Of a DNA stretch of 12,199 nt, positions 6,457 to 12,199 are shown one piece after another. How positions within the stretch are numbered: the stretch's first letter is position 1; each line of letters starts with the position of its first letter. The position numbers and the translations under genes were made by a program. The DNA comes from CAZFQG01 sp964520785 (GTDB lineage Bacteria > Planctomycetota > Planctomycetia > Pirellulales > Thermoguttaceae). The notes beneath the pieces are model-generated. The model was not told where the DNA came from. It saw only the letters and a program-made list of their open reading frames with translations, and did no database searches. Where the stretch lies: the NCBI GenBank assembly GCA_964520785.1, contig CAZFQG010000191.1, forward strand, positions 1-12,199. Reading direction: 5' to 3'.

Positions 6457-7518
6457 ATGATCACCCCACTCGAAAATCTGCGTATACTTCTCGAAGGCGG
6501 TTCGCCCGATTGGATCCCGTTCTCCATCGACGTCGGCGCTTGTGCCGGCCTCACTGATCCGATTCAGAGGGAGTTCATCCGTAGAACCGGAGCGACCGAT
6601 CCGGCCGAGCATTTCGATACCGATTACCGTTGTTTCTCCCTGCGGTGCCGATTCGGCGGCGAGGACCCGATGTCGATGCACGATTCACTCCCCCCCGGGA
6701 CGATCTGCGACGAGTGGGGGATCGGGCATTACGGCGGCCAGACGGAGGCTACGGTGGACAAGCAGTTTCCGCCCCTCGCGCAGGCGGTATCGCTTCACGA
6801 CGTCGAGGCGTTGCCATCCCCGATCGTCGAGCGCGGCGTCGATCTCTCGCCGATTCACGACTTCCACCGGCGGGGCTATCCGGCCTTCGCGTATGCGGGG
6901 AGCATCTACGAATGGAGCTGGTGGCTGCGGGGGATGGAGCAGTTCCTGATGGACCTGGCCGTCAACCCCGTCCTGGCCGAGGCAGTGCTTCACAAGGTAG
7001 AGGAGCACACGACGAATTTGGCGCTGGCCTCGGCCGCCGCGGGGGCCGACGTCCTGTGTTTCTACGACGACGCCGGCACCCAGCGCGGAATGCAGATATC
7101 CCCCGAGATGTGGCGGCGGTACATCAAGCCGGCTTGGCACCGGGTGCTCGAAGCGGTACGCGCGGAGCATCCTCGAGTCTGCTTCTTCCTTCATTCCTGC
7201 GGCCGCATCGATCCGATCATCCCGGACATCATTGAATTGGGTTTCCACGTGCTGCATCCGGTTCAGCCGGAGTGCATGGACTATCCCTCCATATGGCGGC
7301 AATACGGCAAACACGTGGTTCTCGCCGCCTGCATCTCGGCCCAGCGGGTATTGCCGTTCGGTTCGCCCGAGGACGTCGGACGCGAGGTCGAACGTCTGAA
7401 ACGCGTCGCCGGAGAAAGCCGCCGCGCAATTCTATTGCCGTCGAACCGTGTTCAGCCCGAAACGCCGTGGGAAAACATCATGGCGTTCGTCGATGCGTGC
7501 AGAGGGACGCGGAGGTGA
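6457..7518 (+). CDS. Uroporphyrinogen decarboxylase-like protein, probable cobalamin-dependent-type methyltransferase
   Basis: The 353-residue protein belongs to the UroD/MtaA superfamily of TIM barrels. It opens with 'ITPLENLRILLEGGSPDWIPF', carries 'YAGSIYEWSWWLRGMEQFLMDLAVNP' (146-171), 'CFYDDAGTQRGMQISPEMWRRYIKP' (201-225), 'HSCGRIDPIIPDIIELG' (246-262), 'HPVQPECMD' (267-275) and 'PSNRVQPETPWENI' (328-341). The H246-x-C248 pair is the zinc-ligand motif of corrinoid methyltransferases such as MtaA, and C273 or C292 could supply a further ligand. This favours methyl transfer over haem synthesis, because true HemE proteins lack that motif. The methyl donor and acceptor are unknown. No corrinoid protein gene is next to it. 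The ribosome-binding site is weak. Homologues of this type are common among planctomycete and verrucomicrobial sugar-use loci, which fits the surroundings only loosely. Confidence 0.8.
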   Translation: MITPLENLRILLEGGSPDWIPFSIDVGACAGLTDPIQREFIRRTGATDPAEHFDTDYRCFSLRCRFGGEDPMSMHDSLPPGTICDEWGIGHYGGQTEATVDKQFPPLAQAVSLHDVEALPSPIVERGVDLSPIHDFHRRGYPAFAYAGSIYEWSWWLRGMEQFLMDLAVNPVLAEAVLHKVEEHTTNLALASAAAGADVLCFYDDAGTQRGMQISPEMWRRYIKPAWHRVLEAVRAEHPRVCFFLHSCGRIDPIIPDIIELGFHVLHPVQPECMDYPSIWRQYGKHVVLAACISAQRVLPFGSPEDVGREVERLKRVAGESRRAILLPSNRVQPETPWENIMAFVDACRGTRR

Positions 7519-7603
7519 CCCGGCCGGACGAATCGGGGCTCCCGTTCGTGGCTCCCCGGCGAACCGGAAAAGGGCGCCGCCGGAACTTCCCGCCGGACCC
7601 CGG

Positions 7604-9115
7604 TCACACCTGTACCCGTTTCCAGCCGCCGTGCCAGAACCGGGCCCCCAGGAGGAGAGCGCGGAGGTTGACGTCGACGACGAGGGCGATCCAAGCGCCG
7701 ACGATTCCCATTCCGAAGCCGGGAAAGACGATGGAGGTACCCGGGATCGCGACTTCGGAAAAGGCCAGGATGTAGGTCCCGGGAATACGGACGCCGAGGA
7801 ATCCGACCAGGGAGATCGCCATCGGCCAGCGGGTGTCTCCCGCTCCGCGGAGGCCTCCGGCGACGATCATCATCACGGCGAGGGAGGGCATCGCGAGGGA
7901 AACGATTCTCAACAGGGGGGCCGCGGTCGCGGCGACCTCGGTTTGGGAAGACTTGAGGAACACGTACGGCAATTCCGAGGCGAAGACGAAGTACAGAACG
8001 CCCATGAATGTCATGAACCCGCCGCCGAAGAACAGTGCCGTCAGGACGCTGGAGGCGGCCCGTTTCGGGTCCTTCGCGCCGAGGAATTGCCCGGCGAGCG
8101 TCGTGGCGGCCAGTTGGAACGCGGCGCCCGGGATGTAGCCGGTCGATTCGATCCGAAGGGTCAGCCCGTGGGCGGCCGCGGCGAGCGTTCCCAGGTGGTT
8201 GACCAGCGAGAGGAACCAGAGCTGGCAACCGATGACGGTCATCATGTCGAGCCCGCCGGGAATTCCCACGCGGAGGAGCCGTCGGATCATCGGGAAGTCT
8301 GGTTTCATTCGCCGGAATTCCAGATGCAGCCCCGACCGTCCGGCCATCAGAAGCGCGACGACCAGAAGACCTCCGACGACGTATCCGGCAAAGGTCCCCC
8401 AGGCGATTCCGCGCCAGCCGAGTTGGGGAAGGGGACCGAGTCCCAGAACGAGAGACCAGCTTACGAGGCAGTTGACCGTGTTGACCAGGCCCATGATCAC
8501 CATGCCGATGACCATGTCTCCGGCGCCGCGAAAACAGGCGATTCCGACGGCGGCGAGCATGATAAACGGAACGCCGGCCATGACGATGCGCATGTATTGC
8601 CCCGCCAGTTCGGCCGTTTCTCCCTCAAGTCGCAGCAGCCCGATAATCGCATCCGCTCCGAGCCACCAGAAGACGGCCGCGAAGACGGCCAGCCCGCCGC
8701 CGACGACCATCGACTGATTCACGACACGCCGGGCGGACGCCTCGCGGCCGGCGCCGACGAACCTGGCCACCATCGCCGTCGAACCGATCGCGATGAAGCT
8801 GAAAATCCCGTACGAAAGCCAAAGCAGGTACGCCGCCGAATTGATCGCGGCCAAATGGGGCGTGTCGAGGTATTTGCCGGTAATGATGTGGTCCGACATC
8901 GAGACCGCGAGGACCAGCAACTGTTCACAGAGGACCGGGATCGCCAGACGAAACAAAGGACGTAGATTGCCCTGTTCCTCCGTGACGGGGCGCAGGGTGC
9001 GGCGCCGCCCGCGGACGTGGCGGAGAAACGACGCGAAACGGCGCCGCGGCGCGCGCGGCGCGCGCGGCACCGGTAAAGGCCGAGTTTCCTCCGAAATTCC
9101 CTCGATCCATCCCAT
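7604..9115 (-). CDS. MATE-family multidrug/cation antiporter
   Basis: The 503-residue product is an inner-membrane efflux pump of the multi-antimicrobial extrusion (NorM/DinF-like) family, which exports organic cations or other toxic compounds in exchange for sodium ions or protons. About 12 hydrophobic helices fill residues 54-490. The two halves are duplicated, as in all MATE proteins: each holds an 'RGAGD' loop ('CFRGAGD' near 193-199, 'GLRGAGD' near 420-426), and the family opening 'PLFRLAIPVLCEQLLVLAVSMSDHIITG' begins the first half. About 50 extra arginine- and proline-rich residues precede the first helix; part is encoded by a 9-bp GC repeat, so the true start may lie further in, though no internal ATG precedes the first helix. 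AAAGAGGA at 9133-9126 lies 10 nt before the chosen ATG. It converges on the UroD-like gene, with 85 bp between. Substrate unknown. Confidence 0.9.
   Translation of the reverse strand: MGWIEGISEETRPLPVPRAPRAPRRRFASFLRHVRGRRRTLRPVTEEQGNLRPLFRLAIPVLCEQLLVLAVSMSDHIITGKYLDTPHLAAINSAAYLLWLSYGIFSFIAIGSTAMVARFVGAGREASARRVVNQSMVVGGGLAVFAAVFWWLGADAIIGLLRLEGETAELAGQYMRIVMAGVPFIMLAAVGIACFRGAGDMVIGMVIMGLVNTVNCLVSWSLVLGLGPLPQLGWRGIAWGTFAGYVVGGLLVVALLMAGRSGLHLEFRRMKPDFPMIRRLLRVGIPGGLDMMTVIGCQLWFLSLVNHLGTLAAAAHGLTLRIESTGYIPGAAFQLAATTLAGQFLGAKDPKRAASSVLTALFFGGGFMTFMGVLYFVFASELPYVFLKSSQTEVAATAAPLLRIVSLAMPSLAVMMIVAGGLRGAGDTRWPMAISLVGFLGVRIPGTYILAFSEVAIPGTSIVFPGFGMGIVGAWIALVVDVNLRALLLGARFWHGGWKRVQV
9047..9068. 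repeat. 9-bp GC-only tandem repeat inside the MATE N-terminal extension
   Basis: CGGCGCGCG occurs twice in a row (9047-9055, 9056-9064) with a partial third copy. It encodes the RAP/RAPR portion of the basic leader of the MATE protein. A 9-bp unit keeps frame, so copy number could vary without a frameshift. Confidence 0.6.
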
Positions 9116-9271
9116 GCAAAATGGGTCCTCTTTACGGCCCCCCTCTTCAAGGGACCTGTTTCAATTCAATGGTTCAGTCCAACAAAAAGCCGCCGTGGTG
9201 CCGCCGGGCCCCCTCTCGCGCCCAGCCGAGGCCTCCCCTCCGGGCCGTTCCTCGAAGACGCTCCGCGGGGG

Positions 9272-10408
9272 CTACCGGTTCACCAAGGCGTCCAGCCCGG
9301 GAGTCGGTAATCCGGGTAGGACTTCTCGCGCCCACGCGCGGACCGTGCCTAATCGCACTTGCACCTTCTGCCGATGGTTCATGGCGATCGACTCGAGCCG
9401 GTGGTTCAGGAACGGATTCTCAAACCGCTCGAACACCTCCGCCGCGTAACCGCGAACGTCCTCTCTCGGGGCGAGCGCGTTCAACACCGGTAGAATCTCA
9501 TTTTCAAACAGAGTCCCCCAGGCGGCGCGGTAGGCGGCGGTCTTCGCCGCGGCGAAGACCGTCGCGACCGATTCCGGCCTCCCTTCGCGGAGCCACCGGT
9601 CGGTCCAAAACGTGTGGGCGCAATTGAGCACGCCGAGCTTGAGCCGTTCGATCGTCGCCAGGTCGTCCACTTCGCGGACGGCGGAGGCAGCCTTCCACGG
9701 AACCGCCGCGCCCGGCGCGCGCTCGACCGCCCACATCGCGAACGGCTCGCAAACGGGAAGGGGGATCGGCGAGGCGGGGTCCGTCTTCTTCGAGACGATC
9801 CGGTCGACGAGCGTGCCGACGAACCGGCATTCGCTCACGACCCACTCGGAAAAGCCGGCGGGCAAAAGGCCCTTCATCCGCTCGGCCTGGGATAGGACGG
9901 CCTCGCGGAGAAGTGCCCCGTTTCCGGAGACCAATTCGCAAGGGTAGAACGTCACGCCGCCGCGGCCCGCCTCGAACCTCGCCAACAACAGCCGGACGAG
10001 TTTCGCCGGGAACGACCGGGGAACCCCGCCGAGCGACGCATCTCCCTCGACGAGATCGAACCCTCTCTCGGCCGTGTTGCTCGTCACCGCGTCGACCTTC
10101 AAGAACGCGTCCGCCGCGGCGTTCCAGTCGCGTTCCGCGGAGAAGGCGCCGGCGGCGATCTCAATCGTCTCCGTCCGTTGGACGGTTTTCCCATCCCGCA
10201 CTCCCTCGACCCGGACGGAGTAGACTCCGCCGTGTGCGTTCAGTGCGTCGACGATCCGCGGTCCCTCCGGCCGCGTGGAGGTCTGCAACAGAACGACGCG
10301 ACCGACGCTCGCGTCGCGTTGGGCCGCGTCTTGAATCGTGGGGAGGATGAGGCCGAGATTGAGTACTCCGACGCCGACCGTCATCGTCTGAATGGGGCGA
10401 TCCTTCAT
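9272..10408 (-). CDS. Short UxaB-like (tagaturonate reductase/mannitol dehydrogenase family) oxidoreductase
   Basis: The 378-residue product is a long-chain polyol dehydrogenase-family protein most like UxaB, which reduces tagaturonate to altronate with NADH in galacturonate breakdown. Shared features are 'VTSNTAERGF' (108-117), 'SFPAKLVRLLLARF' (132-145), 'PCEL.SGNG..LRE.VL' (156-172), 'FVGTLVDRIV' (196-205), 'KLGVLNCAHT' (257-266) and 'RFENPFLNHRLESIAMNHRQK' (328-348). K257, N262 and H265 have the exact spacing of the catalytic Lys-Asn-His of mannitol 2-dehydrogenase. Two things are odd. The N-terminal nucleotide-binding segment reads 'VGVGVLNLGL' where UxaB has FGEGNFLRAF, and the protein stops about 100 residues short of UxaB (483). 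No frameshifted remainder is visible downstream. It follows the Gfo/Idh gene by 6 nt with no Shine-Dalgarno, so translational coupling is likely. Substrate uncertain. Confidence 0.75.
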   Translation of the reverse strand: MKDRPIQTMTVGVGVLNLGLILPTIQDAAQRDASVGRVVLLQTSTRPEGPRIVDALNAHGGVYSVRVEGVRDGKTVQRTETIEIAAGAFSAERDWNAAADAFLKVDAVTSNTAERGFDLVEGDASLGGVPRSFPAKLVRLLLARFEAGRGGVTFYPCELVSGNGALLREAVLSQAERMKGLLPAGFSEWVVSECRFVGTLVDRIVSKKTDPASPIPLPVCEPFAMWAVERAPGAAVPWKAASAVREVDDLATIERLKLGVLNCAHTFWTDRWLREGRPESVATVFAAAKTAAYRAAWGTLFENEILPVLNALAPREDVRGYAAEVFERFENPFLNHRLESIAMNHRQKVQVRLGTVRAWAREVLPGLPTPGLDALVNR

Positions 10409-10414
10409 GCGCGG

Positions 10415-11743
10415 CTAAACCGTCGGTAGTTCGTATCCCTTACGTGGCTCGCGAGAGAGGAACGCCGCCGCCTCGTCGTCGCCGACGATCTTCTCCGCCC
10501 GGGGATCCCACTTGATCACGCGGCCCAACCGCGCGGCGATTCCCGCGAGGTGACACGTGTTCAACGCCTGAACGTGCGTGAAGACGTCGGAGACCGGCGA
10601 CCCGCCGTCGCGGATGCACTCGAAGAAATTCCGCTTGTGGTCGCCGTGCGGTTCCTTCCCCTTGTAAGCCTTGACGAGCGCTTCGCGGGGAATGGGGTTG
10701 TCCTTGAGTTCCTCGACCGGCGCGCCGGTGATCCTTCCCCGGTTGACGAAGAGACGCCCCTTCGTCCCCTCGAAGAGCACGCCGTTGTCGGTGTCGTGGC
10801 GGATCAGCATTTCCATCCCGTTGGCATACTTGCAGTTGATCTTGAAGGCCGTGGCCGTGTTGTACTGGTCGTCCAAGGTCGGGTAGCCCTTTTCGAACGG
10901 CACCGGGTGGGTGGCATCCGTTCCGTCGATCTCCACCGGACCTTGGCCGGGTCCGTCCTGGCCCATTCCCCAGGCGGCAATATCGACGTGGTGGGCGCCC
11001 CAGTCGGTGAGCTTTCCACCGGAGTACTCGTACCACCACCGGAATTCGTAGTGGCAGCGCCGGTTGCGGTAAGGCACCTTCGGCGCCTGTCCGAGCCACA
11101 TGTCCCAATCGAGATGGGCCGGGGGATCTTCAATTGGGAACGGTCCACCGGTCGGCGCGCCGCCAATGGCGGCCACGGCTCTCTTGATCTCGCCCAATCG
11201 CCCTTCCCGGATCATGGTGATGGCCAACAGGAACAGGTTGGTCTGGCTCCGCTGTTGAGTGCCGACCTGGAAAACCTGCTTGTCGTATTTCTTGCACGCC
11301 TCGCGGATGAGAATGTTCTCCTCTACGGTAAGCGTCAGCGGTTTCTGGCAGAAGACGTGCTTCCCGGCCTGGAGCGCCTCAATCGCGATCCGCGTGTGCC
11401 AGTGGTCGGGGGTCACGATGCTGACGACGTCGATCTCGGGGCGGTCGAGGACCTTGCGATAATCCTTGTACGCGTCGGCCTTTCCTTTGCCGATGTTTCC
11501 ATCGTGCTTGGCGCGCTCGGAGTGGTTCGCGTCGACGTCGCAAACCGCTACGATGTCGCCGAAACGCCCAATGTCGTGTGCGTCGCCGGTGCCCATGCTG
11601 CCGACGCCGATGCACCCGATGACGTGCCGGTCGTTCTTGTCCTCGGCGGCGAAGGCGCCGCGGTTCCACGCGAAATAGGGGGTTACCGCGCCGGCGGCGG
11701 CCGTCTTCCTCAAAAAGTCACGTCTGGTATTCCGGTGGGCCAT
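10415..11743 (-). CDS. Tat-exported Gfo/Idh/MocA-family oxidoreductase
   Basis: This 442-residue protein is a NAD(P)-dependent sugar or inositol oxidoreductase-like enzyme. Residues 7-12 (RRDFLR) start a twin-arginine signal that ends near 'AFAAEDK' (30-36), so the protein is exported folded, presumably with its cofactor. The Rossmann fold begins at 41 with IGCIGVGSMG (G46-x-G48-x-x-G51), and 'CDVDANHS' (68-75) closes the second strand. The family EKP motif reads QKP (133-135). 'LTDWGAHHVDIAAWG' (245-259), with its histidine pair, contributes to the active site, and a 'GYPTLDDQY' stretch follows. The length is typical of planctomycete secreted members, which usually lie near glycoside-degrading genes. 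GGAG at 11757-11754 precedes the ATG by 10 nt. It is the first gene of a two-gene unit with the UxaB-like gene. Substrate unknown. Confidence 0.92.
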   Translation of the reverse strand: MAHRNTRRDFLRKTAAAGAVTPYFAWNRGAFAAEDKNDRHVIGCIGVGSMGTGDAHDIGRFGDIVAVCDVDANHSERAKHDGNIGKGKADAYKDYRKVLDRPEIDVVSIVTPDHWHTRIAIEALQAGKHVFCQKPLTLTVEENILIREACKKYDKQVFQVGTQQRSQTNLFLLAITMIREGRLGEIKRAVAAIGGAPTGGPFPIEDPPAHLDWDMWLGQAPKVPYRNRRCHYEFRWWYEYSGGKLTDWGAHHVDIAAWGMGQDGPGQGPVEIDGTDATHPVPFEKGYPTLDDQYNTATAFKINCKYANGMEMLIRHDTDNGVLFEGTKGRLFVNRGRITGAPVEELKDNPIPREALVKAYKGKEPHGDHKRNFFECIRDGGSPVSDVFTHVQALNTCHLAGIAARLGRVIKWDPRAEKIVGDDEAAAFLSREPRKGYELPTV

Positions 11744-12051
11744 CTGCTCTGGTCTCCAAAAGGGGATGTCGGGGATGCCGCTCGCAAACCCCTTCAGGAG
11801 GGGGGCGAGGCAGGGGTCTCTCTACCAGACGATTCTCTCCGATCAAGATCGATTCCGCAAGAGGCACTCGTCCGGCCAATCTGTAACCGTTCACGGCCTT
11901 CGGAAACAATCTGAAGCATGTATCGAAACCGCAACGGCGTAGTTTCTATCTTGGCCGAAGCACTCTTCGTACGGCAAGCACCGCTTGCCCACGGAAAACC
12001 CCCCGCGCAAGTGGTATTGCGCCGGGACGCCGAATTAGCATAATCGTCGGC
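11744..12051. other. Gene-free leader between the Gfo/Idh unit and the IS66 transposase
   Basis: These 308 bp hold no convincing gene. On the minus strand a weak promoter-like pair, TTGCGG (11860-11855) and GAGAAT (11837-11832) with a 17-bp spacer, could drive the oxidoreductase unit. From about 11883 rightward the sequence is probably the untranslated end of an IS66-type element. Confidence 0.35.
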
Positions 12052-12199
12052 ATGGACGCCAAAGAGCGGATCATTGAAGAGCAAAGACGGCTCATTGAGG
12101 AGCAACGTCAACTCATTGAAAAGCTGGAACGCGAGGTCGAAGGCCTCAAGCTGAAGTTGGCCAAGGCGAACAAGGATTCCTCGACGTCTTCCAAGCCAC
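11883..12199 (+). mobile_element. Left part of a probable IS66-family insertion sequence (cut by the window edge)
   Basis: The transposase start at 12052 marks the element. IS66 ends usually begin 5'-GTAA, and GTAACCGTTCACGG starts at 11883, about 170 bp before the transposase ATG, which makes it the best left-end candidate. The transposase has no tnpA or tnpB gene before it in that space, as in the single-gene ISBst12-like subgroup. The right end, and so the matching terminal repeat and the 8-bp target duplication, lie beyond the window; the left flank would be gccaatct (11875-11882). The exact end is a guess. Confidence 0.4.
12052..12199 (+). CDS. IS66-family transposase, N-terminal fragment (runs off the right edge)
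   Basis: Forty-nine codons are present. The first 40 residues form a near-perfect coiled coil of heptads (RIIEEQR, RLIEEQR, QLIEKLE, REVEGLK, LKLAKAN), followed by 'KDSSTSSKP'. A leucine-zipper-like start leading into an 'N.ssnSSKPPSSD' linker is the hallmark of the IS66 transposase (TnpC) N-terminus, ahead of its zinc-finger and DDE domains, which would lie outside this window. The heptads are also a 21-bp repeat at the DNA level (12067-12129). No Shine-Dalgarno is evident before the ATG. Whether the full gene is intact cannot be judged. Confidence 0.75.
   Translation, partial: MDAKERIIEEQRRLIEEQRQLIEKLEREVEGLKLKLAKANKDSSTSSKP

Noticed and set aside
7448..8965. A 505-codon open frame on the plus strand
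   Set aside because: It lies antisense to the MATE gene, reads as a highly charged low-complexity protein (D, E, G, R, H) typical of a shadow frame in GC-rich DNA, and its start overlaps the end of the UroD-like gene.
9116..9271. A possible terminator between the UxaB-like and MATE genes
   Set aside because: A run of five T's follows GC-rich sequence on the minus strand, but I could not build a stem longer than 3 bp before it.
10550..11914. A 454-codon open frame on the plus strand
   Set aside because: It is antisense to the well-supported Gfo/Idh gene, is rich in V, D, A and R, and has no recognisable motif.
1..12199. CRISPR array, tRNA, rRNA, or toxin-antitoxin and defence cassettes
   Set aside because: No regularly spaced repeats, cloverleaf sequences or family motifs of such systems were seen; the direct repeats found are tandem and isolated.

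Overview
The window looks like chromosomal DNA from a GC-rich planctomycete or a close relative (Planctomycetota, perhaps the Phycisphaerae or Pirellulales side). This is inferred from three things. One gene encodes a secreted LamG protein ending in a dockerin-like 'DLDIVRANWG' repeat and a PEP-CTERM sorting tail. A XylR-type regulator sits next to it. A Tat-exported Gfo/Idh/MocA oxidoreductase of the kind common in that phylum lies further on. Every assignment rests on reading the protein sequences; no database search was possible.

Layout. The left edge (1-67, minus) holds what may be the first 22 codons of a gene that runs off the window. A strong RNA hairpin (94-134) separates it from the PEP-CTERM/LamG protein gene (163-1890, minus). 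That gene is divergent from a xylR-like regulator (2161-3324, plus). The AT-rich gap between them carries a perfect 20-bp tandem repeat that is a good operator candidate. Next comes an MsbA-type ABC exporter (3480-5486, minus), then a gene-free stretch of about 330 bp, then a small DUF6941-like protein (5820-6257, minus). The latter is divergent from a uroporphyrinogen-decarboxylase-like, probably methyltransferase, gene (6457-7518, plus). A MATE-family efflux pump (7604-9115, minus) converges on that gene. Further right, a tight two-gene unit on the minus strand is transcribed as Gfo/Idh oxidoreductase (11743-10415) then a short tagaturonate-reductase/mannitol-dehydrogenase-like protein (10408-9272), with a 6-nt gap. 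The right edge holds the start of an IS66-family transposase (12052 onward, plus). A possible left terminal repeat lies near 11883.

How the genes fit together. The regulator/LamG pair and the two-gene oxidoreductase unit suggest carbohydrate or uronate use, with the xylR-like protein probably controlling the secreted lectin-like protein. The ABC exporter, the MATE pump, the DUF6941-like gene and the UroD-like gene each seem to stand alone. I found no CRISPR array, tRNA, rRNA or recognisable defence cassette. The most interesting points are the tandem operator candidate, the divergent UxaB-like enzyme (altered nucleotide-binding motif, missing C-terminal region, intact catalytic triad), the intercistronic hairpin and the IS66 end sitting just upstream of the sugar-oxidoreductase unit.
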